Shown here: piece by piece, positions 1 through 11,578 of the stretch | Numbering within the stretch: the first letter of the stretch is position 1 | Layout: each line of letters begins with the position of its first letter | Source: Rutidosis leptorrhynchoides | Lineage: Eukaryota; Streptophyta; Magnoliopsida; Asterales; Asteraceae | DNA: 64,000 nucleotides | Assembly: GCF_046630445.1 (NCBI RefSeq) | Contig: NC_092341.1 | Coordinates: 6,202,001 to 6,266,000 of the forward strand | Direction: 5' to 3' | Notes under the pieces: generated by a model | The model's input: the letters and a program-made list of their open reading frames with translations, nothing else | Databases searched by the model: none | What the model was told of the DNA's origin: nothing | Program-made: the position numbers and the translations under genes

Positions 1-29
1 ACTTGTTTTTTATTAGGATTGTAGTAGCT

Positions 30-1214
30 TTAGTTAGATGTTCCTCCCCGTTGGTAGTTTTGATTACTCACGTAGTTCACATGAGCATCCGAATTCATGG
101 GAATATCATCTAGATCAACATGATTGCATTGAGTAATTTGAGGAAAATTCTTTGTGAGATGTGGACCCTCGCATCGTTGATAACCTACTTGCATTGCAAC
201 TACCGTTTGTTGAATCTTCTTCAATTCTTTCCCAAATGTTTGAAATTGATTGTTCAAGCTTGCAAGCGTCACTTGCCTATTTTCACTCTCGACTTGTGCT
301 ACACTTTTCCTTGTCAAATCCCGCGGTGAAGGTGCCCATTCATACGTGTTGACCGAGATGTCCTCTAACATTATTTCGGTTGCATTTGGTGATTTGTACA
401 TAAATACCCTACCGGATGAAAAATCAAGATATTGCTTCGTAAAAGTATTACCACCCCGATAGAATATGTTGATATACTCCTTTTTAATCAAACCATTCGG
501 TGGGCAAGCTCTTAGTAGCTTCTTGAATCGTACCCATGCATCATACAAACTCTCATCACCCCGTTGTGTGAACCCATTAATCTCCATTCTAAGCCGCTCT
601 ACTTTTGACGGTGGAGAGAAATGATTGATAAACTCGTTTGTTAATTCTTGAAAAGACCTTATGGAATCGGATGGTAAACTTCGCATCCAAGCTTTTGCGT
701 CTCCTTGAAGTGTGAAGGGGAATGCCCTTAGCTTAAAAGCGTCATCGGTGACGTTTTTGGTTTTGTAAATATCACAAACATCATTAAAGTGTTGAATATG
801 TTCGAACGGATTTTCATCTATCAACCTATGAAAGTATGTATCATTGATCAACGTGAAAAAGTTACCCTCGATCTTCCAATTATCCACTTCAATTGGTGGT
901 TTTGTAATAGCCGGTACTATCATTGTTGGTGCAACCAATCTAGCATTCTACATTGGTGTATCGTTTGGATCATTCAATAATTCTTGATTAACCGGAAGAC
1001 CATTAAGATTGACCTCGTCATTGTGAATCGGATAACCGTTTGGATCCATCTCTTCTAAACAAAATGGCAAAGCTTCAAAATTATTTCTTAATACCCTTTC
1101 TTCTCTACGATTATAAACCCCGTGCACGTGTCTTTTCGGATCGAAAAATGGATGTGTGAATTCTTGATCCTTGTGAGACCTTGTTTTCATACACCAAAGG
1201 TACCTATCATTCAA
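30..1214 (-). pseudogene. Athila-like Ty3 gag fragment, one internal stop
   Basis: Structural (gag) gene of an Athila-type Ty3 LTR retrotransposon, read on the minus strand. The first ATG in frame is at 1188-1190. A TAG at 948-950 breaks an otherwise continuous frame. The core retrotransposon-gag segment is recognisable (AWMRSLPSDSIRSFQELTNE, then INHFSPPSKVERLRMEINGF). Near the C-terminus is a decayed zinc knuckle (CEGPHLTKNF) in which expected cysteines are replaced. The family's usual layout puts protease and polymerase downstream, which would lie to the left of the window. A tRNA-Asp-type primer site and an LTR lie just upstream at 1351-1370 and from 1379, fixing orientation. It is a related but different family from the Athila copies at 35-64 kb. 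Confidence 0.85.
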
Positions 1215-1350
1215 TCACAACATAAACACAAGCGGTTTTCTAAACGAAAATAATAATATAAAATGCGAAAAGTAACTTTCGTAAGGGTAAACCCCTACGA
1301 AAGGATCGAACAATTAAATGTTTAAACCAAATAACCAACTAAGCTAACCG

Positions 1351-1370
1351 CATCCCCGGCAGTGGTGCCA
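1351..1370 (-). other. Primer binding site, tRNA-Asp type
   Basis: The minus strand reads TGGCACCACTGCCGGGGATG, nearly complementary to the 3' end of plant tRNA-Asp (CCCCGGCAACGGCGCCA, from memory). It lies 8 bp inside the LTR end at 1379, as in Athila/Tat elements. The two mismatches look like C-to-T decay. Confidence 0.8.
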
Positions 1371-1378
1371 AGAAAGTT

Positions 1379-2925
1379 TGATGCGTTCGTGTGATATACA
1401 TCTTTTACCCTCTAAATTTATATTTGATTTAAACACTACAATCAAGCACACACAACTAACGAGCACTTAGAACCCGGTTATTATAGCACTTTAATGTAAG
1501 TATTCTTATCAAGTTCGTCCCAAGAGACACGGTGTAAGTCGGATATTTATTGGGGGGTTTCGATTGATATCAACTAACAACTAAAACTTGCACAATTAAA
1601 CAAACCTAAATTTATCAATTAAACTAGTAACAAGAAACAAATAGCGAAGTATTAAGACTTAAAACAAATTAACTAAGACGTGTTCACTTATCTAATCCTC
1701 TCTATGCTTGGCTTGCCCCATTTTGCCTATATTGCTATCTCATTAGTTGTTGAACTATTAAATGTTTAGCATCACTACTAAACCTCAAATCAAATGATAC
1801 TCCACGAATTCACATAAGCTTTATATCTTAAGATTGAGTTAAGCATGATTTGGTCATTGAGATTGAGCTTAGGTTAAAATCACTTAAAACCCCCAACTAT
1901 CGAAATCACTTAAGATAATCGGCATTGCTATGTTGACTAGAGGCCAATTGAAAGCCAGCCTAGATCAAGAACACAATCACTTGCAATTCCTAAACTAGTT
2001 GTCTAGATCACCTAAGGTGTTGAAGCACATATTGATTCACTTCTCAAATCTTTAAGAGATCTACACGACATATGTAATCAAAGTCAAGCCTAAAACAAAC
2101 TCATAGTAATGGATCTTTAGCCAACTCAACAACACATGATCATGTAATTCATTTAAACAGCAATAATCAATTGATTTGGAACAAACACTAGCATTAGAGA
2201 TTCATAGATAAGAAAACACAAGAGATTTAGCCAATCATAGCTAAAATTAAACTAATAATAAGCATAGAAATGTAAATCATCATCATCTTCAAGTTATTAC
2301 AAGTAACCAATGCAAAATATGAAAAGTAAAGTGAAGATTACAACCCAAAATGTAAAGAAGATGAAGATATAAGCTAAACAATGATGAATCTTAAGCTAGC
2401 TTCCTTGAATCCACCCTTAAACACTAATGGATGATGAAATTAGGGTTTTGTATGTGAAATTCGGACCTTAAGTAGCTGCTCCCAAAGATGCATATGAAAA
2501 ATGATCTAATCTCGTTCCTTTTATAGTGCTGAAAATCTGGGCTGAAACAGTGTCAGGAGCGCCGCTTTTACTTCAGGAGCGGCGCTTTTGGCTTGGTGAG
2601 GAGCGGCGCTTTTGACTTTGAAACGCCGCTTTTGGCTCTGAACAGGGGCGACGCTTTTGTTGAGGAGCGATGCTTTTGGATGATCAGGAGCGACGCTTTT
2701 AACATGTAGAACGGCGCTTCTGCTCACTGTTGAAAAATGGAGACAAATCGTGCATAATAGCATCGCTTTTCCTTCTGGAACGGCGCTTTTGGGCCTTCAG
2801 GAGGCGCTCCTTTACAGGAGCGGCGCTTTTGGAGCTGTTTTCTGCACTTGTCATTTTCTTAGCCAATTTTGCCCATGATTTGGTTAATTTTACACCAAAT
2901 CAACTCCTTAGCCCTTAGTTTACCA
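1379..2925 (-). repeat. 5' LTR of the minus-strand Athila-like element (outer end uncertain)
   Basis: The inner LTR edge is clear: on the minus strand it ends ...CGCATCA immediately before the spacer and primer site. The outer edge cannot be fixed because the partner LTR is outside the window. The sequence stays LTR-like, without coding potential, to about 2.9 kb. It contains a cluster of GC-rich palindromes at 2558-2827. Orientation follows the gag gene at 30-1214. Confidence 0.6.
2558..2827. repeat. Cluster of AGCGSCGCT palindromes
   Basis: About ten copies of the 9-mer AGCGSCGCT or one-base variants, mostly followed by TTTT: 2558-2566, 2578-2586, 2602-2610, 2622-2630, 2647-2655, 2666-2674, 2689-2697, 2710-2718, 2779-2787 and 2819-2827. 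The 9-mer is its own reverse complement around the central S. It stands out from the AT-rich LTR. Variants mostly lose a CpG, as in cytosine deamination. Confidence 0.85.
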
Positions 2926-3947
2926 ATTAGCTCAATAACACACTAAATAGGCTCCGAGACAGTTAAAAACCGAGTGAAGTGAGGTAGATATCGCGAAATA
3001 AAATATATATAAATGGAGCGATATCAGTTGCGCCTTAACACATGCAATTCTGTAACATCTTGAAAAACAGGCTCGACCGAAATTATGTAGTGCGCGTCGC
3101 ACCTTAATTTTGCGCATCGCACGCATGTACTAAATATGTTTCTCTATTTTCAACCTTGTATCTCTTCACCAAATTCACACCAAACATGACAAGAATGACA
3201 CTGATGATAAAATAGTGTAGAAAATACCTCAGTTACATCAAAAGCCATCACTAAACATGTTTTTGACTCTCAAATTCGTTTCTTCAATAATAACCTTCAA
3301 AATGTCTTCAATTCTCATGCAATTAAACAATTCCTGACCCGATATTGCGAAGATAAACGTGTATAATATACGCAATATCTCATATCAAAATATTATCATC
3401 TCCAGAATTATTTCGACCGAAATGTTAGTGAAAGACAAATGAAAATATCGCGCCATTAACAACGAGAAATATAAAAAATTTGATGCAATAAAAATGTGAA
3501 ATTCTAAAAGTAAACGTCATTTGTTGAAGAAGGAATCTATTTATATTATATATTGTTATTGTGGAGATTAATTATATTAATATTTTTATATTTGTAAATT
3601 AATTCGTAATATGATTATATATTTAAGCATTTCAGGTGAAATCGAGTATATAATAATGGGGAAAGATTGCGAAGTTCACTAAACAATTGAGTATTACACA
3701 AAGAATTGACCTGACAATAGTTTACCTTTCTAATGTTCTGCCTTGATGAGTGGGAGAGGTAAATTACAAATTATCATCCATATTCGATCCACTAATGATT
3801 CATATCAATATTCATATACAATATTTATCCATTTAAATCATCCATATCCACTCTAACCGGATCAAATTAAATGAATATTTATCAGGATCGGATGTTAATT
3901 GTTTTCTCTAACAATACTCGAGAAGCTAAAAGCCTCATAATTGTGTT
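2926..3947. other. AT-rich stretch without gene, one palindrome pair
   Basis: No coding frame is convincing. The stretch looks like old LTR-type DNA. At 3090-3102 and 3111-3121 are two short hairpins, GTGCG-CGT-CGCAC and TGCG-CAT-CGCA, 8 bp apart. This is the same paired layout seen in other LTRs of the window. No element boundary could be fixed. Confidence 0.45.
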
Positions 3948-4260
3948 GTGCAAGTGAATGATTTTGTCCCCTCTATCTCGACTGAGAATAATGAATTATT
4001 CGTCGAGAGCGTCCTAAATCCTATTTCGAAAATTATTGGTTCGGAATCAGAGGTTGTCAATAGGGGAGTGACTTCGCCAATCGATTTAAACTTGCCGAAT
4101 TTTGATTCTGTTGAGGAACTGGAGGTTGATTTCATAGATTGTGCCTTTGATAAGGTTTTGATTCCGTGATTGAGTGTAACAGGTGTTTTGGGGCAGGATT
4201 GTTATATTCTTCTTCTGGGTCGGAATCTGCTACCCCTTCTTCCTTGGGCTCATTGGATGC
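3948..4260 (+). pseudogene. Short coding relic, unidentified
   Basis: An open frame of 73 codons (to 4169, acidic, ending FDKVLIP) has coding-like composition. After its stop a shifted frame continues with a Ser-rich stretch (SSSGSESATPSSLGSLDAF) to about 4260, where it meets an inverted repeat. I do not recognise the family. An ORF1 remnant of a LINE is one possibility, but no diagnostic motif is visible. Confidence 0.3.
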
Positions 4261-4266
4261 GTTTAC

Positions 4267-4447
4267 CTAAATGTGGTCATTAGTGGACCCAAAACGCATA
4301 TCAAAACTATCTTTTAATAATATAACACAATTCATATAACTCTATATTCCATATTGACAAGTTTACACAATTTTTCCTTCAATAGCAACTCCCGTACGTG
4401 TGTAAAATGAGGCATACATGCTATAAAAACTTTTTGACCACATTTAG
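4267..4447. repeat. 13-bp perfect inverted repeat, possible small MITE
   Basis: CTAAATGTGGTCA at 4267-4279 is matched by its exact reverse complement at 4435-4447, about 180 bp end to end. No convincing target-site duplication flanks it, so a MITE is only a suggestion. The inner end of the left arm could instead be the edge of an LTR ending in ACCACA on the minus strand. Confidence 0.35.
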
Positions 4448-5500
4448 AGTTTGATTTAATGTTTTAAACCCTTACCATTCAAAAGTAGACTTTATTACAT
4501 TTACAACGACAATTTACTTGTCAAAAACGGAGTTACGGTGTGAAAGTTACAACGATTTCAAATTTTGCAAAAAGCTGACATCTAGTTCGCGAGGACGACT
4601 GTGACGACGACATGTCGTTCGCTAGAAAGACGATGATGAAAACATCTCCTACGCGTGAACGGCATCTAGTTTGGATGAACGACATCTTGTTCTCGTGAAC
4701 GACTGCATCATCAAGTTGATTATTGGGGTTTTTAAACACAAAAACGATTCTAGCTTGTTTTAGGCCGATTCAAGGGTTCAAGGACATCATATAACACATA
4801 TAAAAGCTATATAAAACAACAATCAAGCATAACAAATACTTTTCATACAAGATTTAAGTCCATACACATTTGATACAAACTTTTACAAGAATCACAAATT
4901 TAACACGGATTAGTACATGAAATTGGACAAGTAATTACTTTACTAGATTACTGAAAACTCAAGGAAGATGAACCATTTAATACAGAATCACAAGATCCAA
5001 AGCTAGATTTTAGAGTGAAGGGTGCGTTTGTGTATGTATGTGTGTGTTGTATTGGTTTCCAACTGGGAAAATGAACAAGCATCAGATAACTAGTAATCTT
5101 AAAATGGGGCTAAAACTCACTCTTCATATCACACGTGTATTTATCAATTATTTGATACTCAACGTACATCTTAAGCGGCCCTAACGAGGTCCAATTCAAA
5201 CTAACAAATATATTTCGTGACCTTTGTCACAAAACAAACCAAATTAAGCAACTAATTAATTATCAGCAAATAATTAAAATAGTGCTAAATAAAAGTCAAA
5301 TAAGGATAAAATAGTCATCTTACAACTAGGTCCAGATTCATGATGTTATAAGTTCGTCGTTCGACAAATTATCACAAATAGCTAAAAATGAGTTCATATC
5401 GGAAGAAAGTTGAGTAATATGTTGAAAAGTAGAGAGAATAGATCGAATTGGTGTCAAAATGTTAATTTGTATTTATTTATAGTTAAAAACTACTATTAAA
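4448..5500 (-). repeat. Possible LTR remnant with CG-rich repeats
   Basis: No gene. On the minus strand the region around 5000-5060 resembles an LTR leader (CA-rich tract after a purine-poor start). Between 4583 and 4712 a motif close to GTTCGCGNGAAC recurs about four times together with ACGAC/ACATCT blocks. This fits the pattern of GC-rich palindromes inside LTRs elsewhere in the window. Ends were not determined. Confidence 0.3.

Positions 5501-5530
<30 letters not shown>
5501..5530. repeat. (ATT)n microsatellite
   Basis: Ten uninterrupted ATT units in AT-rich DNA. Confidence 0.95.
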
Positions 5531-5532
<2 letters not shown>

Positions 5533-6600
5533 AATTGTTATATTATATTGTTATTTTTCATACGGTAATACAAAACTACCCATTGTTTTAAAAATTATTT
5601 ACAATGTTGCAAAAAAAAATCAACCGACCAATACGCACCGCGTGGCATTCACACTAGTTTTCCTTCCTGTACATGAGTTCAACACGCCAGTTAAAATGGC
5701 CACCTGCACGCCACGCTACAGCGTGCTGGATGATTTTGGATGATGATCACGCGCCTTACAAGTAGTCTTAGGAGTTAACATCCAAAACTGCCCAACTTAG
5801 AAAAATGAAATCCAAATTAAAAAAATCTTTTTATTAGTCTAGAAAATAAATTTTTTGGCAAAAAAAAACAAATATCTGAAACTGGAACTTTATCAAAAGA
5901 TGAAGAATCAAACTGGTATATAGACAGAGAAAACCGGACGGCCGGTAATAAGTAACGTCACAAGTCGGCGATACTCCAACTGAACCAAACTATAATCTCA
6001 ACATAAATTCCGAAAAATGTATCATGACAAACTAACCTAGCGACTAAGCACTATATATAAACTAAACTTTCAAACTAAAGCCAAGCCTACAAAAACAAAA
6101 CAAAGTTATACGAGCTAACTTTAGACGAAGAACTACCAATACGGGTCCCGAAAATCCAATGAAACTCATCCCCGCAAACTAAATATTTGTCTAAAAATAA
6201 CTTGTAGTATTTTTTACATATTAAATGTTGAACTATTTCTTGAACTTGCAGCGAAAATCGGAATTTAAAGGATAATTATATATATTTGTGAAAAAATTAT
6301 ATTTAGCGTGTAAGACCGGTCACATCGGTGTGTGGATGGGGCCGTCATTGCCCCGCCGTTGAACGGCGCCGATGCTAGGGGCGCGATTACCCCGCCGTTG
6401 AAGAGACCATGATACAAAATGCTATGTAACGACATCTGGGAGGACGTTGGTCGGGCCGGGCCGATTGGAGCAAATAAAAAAACAAAAATTAAACAAAAAT
6501 TGAAAGTAGCCATTTGGAGTTAAAAAAAAAACAAAATTAAACAAAAAATGAAAGTAGTTGTTTGCTTGTGCAACGGTTATTTTTTTTTTCAAACTTTTAA
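5533..6600. other. Intergenic stretch without recognised gene
   Basis: No supported gene. Two GC-rich patches stand out: 5626-5755 with an inverted CACGCTACAGCGTG-type motif, and 6335-6410 with CCCCGCCGTTGAA twice. The second patch may belong to the 5' flank of the Harbinger-like element that follows, but I could not find its 5' terminal repeat. Confidence 0.4.
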
Positions 6601-6611
6601 ACAAACGTTTC

Positions 6612-6619
6612 TATATATA
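6612..6619 (+). promoter_or_regulatory. Candidate TATA box of the Harbinger ORF1-like gene
   Basis: TATATATA, 82 bp before the ATG at 6701, followed by a CA-rich leader typical of plant 5' UTRs. Assigned by position only. Confidence 0.5.
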
Positions 6620-6700
6620 CACACATTCAAACACTTCAAACCATACTCCACTTCACAACAATTCAAACACTTCAAACACTAACTTCATCACTTCATCAAT

Positions 6701-7979
6701 ATGTCTTCATCCAAAAAAACTTCCAAACAAAAACAAAAACAAACACCCGCACAAAATTCATCGAGTGTCGATCGGGATATGTGGTGTTCACTTTTACAAG
6801 ATACGGAACAACACAATATTATCGTTCCGAGACCCCCAACATCTTCTATCCCCCAACAACATTTCACTCATCCACGAGGCGGTTTTGGAGGTCCTCAAAA
6901 TTTCAGTTTTAGAGGTCCACAAAATTTCGGTTTCGGAGGTCCTCAAAATTTTGGTGGATACGGACCACCACAAGGCGGCTGTTTTGGCGGTTTTAGTGGG
7001 TACGGACCGCCACAAGGCGGTGGTTTTGGTGGTTTCGAAAACCCGCACCAAACCATGTATCAACAACATTTAATCCTCCGTCAGAAGGTTCACAGCCCGA
7101 AGTTGATGCGGTTGAAGAAACCTAATTTGAAACCGAAGAAGTTGAAGAAACACAAACACCCGAGTTGCGTGGAAAAGTAAAACGGGCAAAGGTTATGTGG
7201 TCCGAAGAAGAAAGTCGAATTTTAGCCGAGTGTTGGGCCCGAGCTTCTCAAAACAACATTATCGGGAATCACAAACTAGCGGGACATTTTGGTCCACCGT
7301 CCGAGAGGACTACAACAGTTTGGTTACCGAGCCTCGCCGACAAGATCAATTAATGTGAAAGTGGAGTAAGATGTGTAAAGACATCAAGATCTTCATTGGA
7401 ATTTATGAAAAGTTAAAACAACATTGGAAAAGTGGAGAGAATGACGCGGATCTTATGAAACACGCAAAAAAAGGTTTCAAACTTCAAACAAATAGGACAT
7501 TCGTATACGAAGATGCTTGGAGTAGTATAAATGAATGTCCTCAATTTTTAACTTACGAAGACTTCAACAAAAAACGCGCCCAACCCGACTCAATTAATCT
7601 TGAGGATTCCGACCCAACACTGACCCCGACCACGAATGTACTAAACTTGGAGCCTTTCTTCCGAGGAGATCCTATCCGTCGTCCTCGAGGTCGTGATAAT
7701 TCAAAACGTGCTAAGAGTTCTAGTTCTTCAGATGCGGCTTATTGGCTTTCTTCAGACGAGGCTTGAGCTCACGTTATTGATTCGTCCATAGCTACAAGGC
7801 AAACTATGGAGGAGTTACGAAAAGAAGCACAAATGCGTACGAAGTTTGATGGTTTAAGGATTTTATCTCAAGAAGTTTATCCCAACATTCTTGCGGATCA
7901 ATATGAGTTGGTCATGAAATATCGTAGCCAGCTCACCAAAAAGTACTTAGCGGAGTACAAGTCCGACGATGAAGAATAA
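6701..7979 (+). pseudogene. PIF/Harbinger ORF1-like (Myb/SANT, NAM-associated type) pseudogene
   Basis: About 425 codons if read through its lesions. The N-terminal part is rich in Gly, Phe, Pro and Gln (repeats such as GGPQNFGFGGPQNFGGYGPP). The centre carries a SANT/trihelix-like segment starting KRAKVMWSEEESRILAECWA, then MCKDIKIFIGIYEKLKQHWK. The C-terminus is acidic and charged (MEELRKEAQMRTKFDG to KSDDEE). Such proteins accompany PIF/Harbinger transposases as DNA-binding partners; that assignment is from family knowledge. Lesions: frame changes near 7060 and 7285, a TAA in the acidic linker near 7123, TGA near 7353, TGA at 7764-7766. No DDE transposase gene is present in the window, so the element could not move alone. 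Confidence 0.75.
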
Positions 7980-8124
7980 ATTATGTATTGTTTTTTAATT
8001 ATATCTTTTTAATTTTTAGCTTTTAATTATGTATTATTTTTTTATTTTTAATTGTACTTTTTTTAATGTAATGTGTGTTTTTTATTTAATGAAAATTTCT
8101 ATTTTATTAAATTTGCTAAAAAAA

Positions 8125-8151
8125 GTAATAGTAATAGTAATAGTAATAGTA

Positions 8152-8235
<84 letters not shown>
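8125..8235. repeat. (AGTAAT)n and (AAT)n microsatellite
   Basis: A few AGTAAT units run into a long perfect AAT tract downstream of the ORF1-like pseudogene. Apparent ORFs here (poly-Asn, poly-Ile, poly-Leu) are artefacts of the repeat. Confidence 0.95.
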
Positions 8236-8289
8236 TTGGTAGTAGAGTCAATGTGGTGAGTGTGATGGATGTTAGTGAATGTGATTGAA

Positions 8290-8671
8290 AATGTGGTTGA
8301 AAGAAGGTGCTTAAGTGGCGCTGAGGTGGCACCAGTGTGGTTCCATAAGAGTGGTCATGGAGTATCGCAAACATCCTTTCCAATGTTCAAACCACGAGCT
8401 TCGGTTGGATATTCAAACGTTACAAAAAGTCGACTCTTGAATGGTCTCAATGGTTCATAAACCCGAGCTCTTATGTTACGTCTTCTACATGATTGGGAAT
8501 CGGCATATAGGACATCGCTTTTCTTTTTTGTCCATATGTATATAGTGTATATATTGTATGTTGGGTAGCTTCTCTTTATTTTCGTCGACTTGTTTCGTTG
8601 TAATCGTTGTACCTTCTCATGGTTTCAATATAATATTTGATTTTCAAAAAAAAAAAAAAAGAGTGGTCTAA
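8290..8671 (+). mobile_element. 3' terminus of the Harbinger-like element, split by a LINE tail
   Basis: The subterminal sequence GTGGCGCTGAGGTGGCACC and terminal GAGTGGTC resemble the ends of the complete MITE at 9083-9422 (GTGGCGCTGATGTGG and GAGTGGCC). The terminus appears twice, at 8349-8356 and 8661-8668, because a LINE fragment inserted there and duplicated it. After the second copy comes TAA (8669-8671), the trinucleotide target typical of PIF/Harbinger. The matching 5' terminus was not found. Confidence 0.6.
8357..8658 (+). mobile_element. 5'-truncated LINE 3' end with poly(A)
   Basis: About 300 bp ending in a 15-17-base A run (from 8646), preceded by GGTTTCAATATAATATTTG, a style common for plant LINE 3' UTRs. 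It is flanked by a direct repeat AAGAGTGGTC at 8347-8356 and 8659-8668. This is the target-site duplication expected from target-primed reverse transcription. No coding sequence remains. Confidence 0.75.
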
Positions 8672-9079
8672 GTTTAACTTCAGAAAAAATATCAAGATAA
8701 AAATACCATCAAAATTTATTATCACTTCACTTTATAATTATTATAATAATTAATTAATTAAATTATTATTATTATATTATTATTTCAAAATGAATCATCA
8801 TATATTGTAGGTAAGGTGTCAATCGTATAAAGTGGTAAAAGTACCTTTTTGCCTTTTCTCTATCTTTTTTCACCTTGAAAACTTAAAGTTTAATTTCACT
8901 TGTTGATTATTGGATTTTAATAATCTATATCTCCGAAGATGAATAATTCATGTTAAGTTAACAAATAATTTTTTATAATTCACATGATGTATTTTAATGC
9001 CCTTCTTATATTTCTGTACGTTTACAAGCTTTTACAGAACAATAAAAGGAAAGTCGTACACCCTTTAAAAACCTGTTAG
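8672..9079. other. AT-rich spacer, no gene seen
   Basis: No coding frame, inverted repeat or LTR edge could be supported. Confidence 0.5.
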
Positions 9080-9082
9080 TTA

Positions 9083-9422
9083 GACCACTCCCTATAGTCA
9101 ATTACCTGCTCATTACCCGCTAGTTATTCATCATTACCCGTAATGAACCATAGGCACGGATTAGTTATCCGCCTTAGTTATCCACACTCACCATGGATTT
9201 AATGGAAGTATATATGTCAGTTATAGCAATTGTGGGTCCCAATGACTTTTTATTGTTTGGACTTGATTCTTTATTGCTTGTACATTGTATATTAAGAGGA
9301 GTATTATTTTAACCATTATAGGGAGTGTTTAGTTATGGGTTAGTTATAGAATATTGGTGTTGATGTGGCGCTGATGTGGAAGGTTAAGAGGATGAATAGT
9401 TTAGTTACGATAGGGAGTGGCC
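9083..9422. mobile_element. Tourist-like (PIF/Harbinger) MITE
   Basis: 340 bp without coding capacity. Terminal inverted repeats are GACCACTCCCTATAG at the left end and its near-complement CGATAGGGAGTGGCC at the right end. Direct TTA repeats flank it at 9080-9082 and 9423-9425. TTA/TAA duplication plus these termini fit PIF/Harbinger-mobilised MITEs. The Tekay element's own target duplication (ACGGT, 9425-9429) starts at the last base of the right TTA. Confidence 0.85.
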
Positions 9423-9744
9423 TTACGGTTGTAACATCCCGTTTTCCCGTGCGCATCTAAAGGTACGTACTTAATCAATATCACGCTTATAACTTACTCG
9501 TTATGTGATTAAATGAACTAAAGTGTTAGTTAGGTGTAAGTGCATATATGTATATGTGTGTATATATATATGGGTATATGCGAATGCGTGGGTATACGTA
9601 TTTGTGTATGTGTCGCAATGGTGTTGAGTCGTGTGAGACTTAAGGACGAAGCTTAGACGTGCATAGGAATAGTGAACTAGGTGTGCTAGTTGTATGAACC
9701 TTCGTTTTATGATTTGTTGTCGAAGTGACCAGGAACAGGCCAAT

Positions 9745-9867
9745 GCCGCGCCGCGAGGAATGGGGCCGCGACGCGGCAAACAAAGAAAATCCATATCAGA
9801 ACTTGAGTTAAGAAGGGTCGTTTTTCCTTCTTTATGTCGCGCCGCGACAAAGGTGCCGCGCCGCGGC
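9745..9867. repeat. Two pairs of 13-bp GC palindromes in the 5' LTR
   Basis: GCCGCGCCGCGAG (9745-9757, decayed) and GCCGCG-A-CGCGGC (9765-9777); then GTCGCG-C-CGCGAC (9836-9848) and GCCGCG-C-CGCGGC (9855-9867). Each unit has 6-bp arms around one base. Members of a pair are 6-7 bp apart. They lie 315-437 bp into the LTR, ahead of a pyrimidine-rich stretch that may hold the transcription start. Confidence 0.9.
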
Positions 9868-11578
9868 AATTCTGCAGTTCTGACTCCAAATTCCACTCAA
9901 ATTAAATAAGGTTTAGGGGCAATTTGGTCTTTTTGCGTGTAGATCTGGTTGGAGCTTTTAATATCAACCACTTATTCTTCATTTCTTATTTCTTTTCCAT
10001 TTTCTTTCACATTTTCCTCTCAAATCCTAAAACCCACTAAGTTTAATCTTGAGATTTGAAGGTGAATAGTTGTGAATCAAACCTAGGAGCAAGAATTAAA
10101 GTTGTTCATTGTATCTCTAGCTACACGTTCATAGTCTTGGTAGGTTCTAACTCTAAGTCTTGAGTTTTAATTAGTTTAAGCTAGGGTTTGGTTCATATGG
10201 AACTTGTGTGACCCATTTGAGGGTTAAATGGGTGGGCTTTGGGTTAGATTGTTGAAAGGAAACCCTAAATAGCTATTATCTAGGGTTTGGTCTTGTGATT
10301 TGAGGTTATAAGTGCTAAATGATGTTGTTAGTCATTAATGCACTTTTAAAAGGATGAAAGAGTTGTTATTGTGTAAGTTTGACTTGATTTATGAGTCAAA
10401 TAGTCAAAAGAGCACTAGTTGACCTAATCGGGCGAAATGGTTATGAAATACACCAAGTTTATGTTAGTTGATGTTAATAGACCCTAATCACTAGCCTTAA
10501 ATGATCTATGACGAGGCGTGGCCATTAATGGGCGGTTTTGGGGTAGTTGAGTCATTTAATGCAATCGGGTCATTAATTGCTCAAGGGTTAGAAGTTGGCA
10601 TTTAATTCAACTAGATTGTATGTTAATAAATGCATAATGTAATAGGTATGTTACATTGAAGGGTTGCAAGCTCGGTTAGCTTTCACAAGAGACTTGAGGT
10701 GAGTGGAACACCAATGGGAAATTCAAAGTACCATTCCTTGCACTATTGGTTAACCATGGCTATGTGTTTTGCTGTGTGGTGTTTTCACATTATTCGAGTT
10801 ATATATGTTATCGTTGTGCTAGCTTGTGGTCTTGGAGATTTAGCGTTATGCCTTGCGTTGGTATGTCTTTTAAATTGCTAGCGTGTATGAGGTAATTGTG
10901 TATGTGATTGCATGTAAGTAGGTTATATATGTATGTGTATAATTATTGCATTCACTAAGCGTTAGCTTACCCTCTCGTTGTTTATCTTTTTAGATGCAGG
11001 CTGTAAAGAACCCGTCCTAATCCATCCGGACGAAGTCCGTATCGATTATAAACGATTCACAATAGTTGATTACATCACGAGGTACTTGACCTCTATATGA
11101 TACATTTTACAAACATTGCATTGGTTTTTGAAAAGACAATATTTCATTACATCGAAAGTTGACGGCATGCATACCATTTCTTAATATATCTAACTATAAA
11201 TTGACTCAATAATAATCTTGATGAACTCGACGACTTGAATGCAACGTCTTTTGAAATATGTCATGAATGACTCCAAGTAATATTTCTAAAATGAGCAAAT
11301 GCACAGTGGAAGATTTCTTTCGTACCTGAGAATAAACATGCTTTCAAGTGTCAACCAAAAGGTTGGTGAGTTCATTAGTTTATCATCAAATAATCATTTC
11401 ATAATTTTAATAGACCACAAGATTTCATATTTCCATTTCTCATAAACATACGTCTCATGCATAGAGACAAAAATAATCATTCATATGGATTGAACACCTG
11501 GTAATCGACATTCACAATATACATATAAGAATATCCCCATCATTCCGGGATCCTCCTTCGGACATGATATAAATTTCG

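Noticed and set aside
8029..8383. Poly-Asn, poly-Ile and poly-Leu open frames
   Set aside because: Products of an (AAT)n microsatellite.
10699..10881. Hydrophobic 60-codon frame, also at 21970-22152
   Set aside because: Lies in both LTR copies, so its duplication reflects LTR identity. No motif or start context supports a gene.
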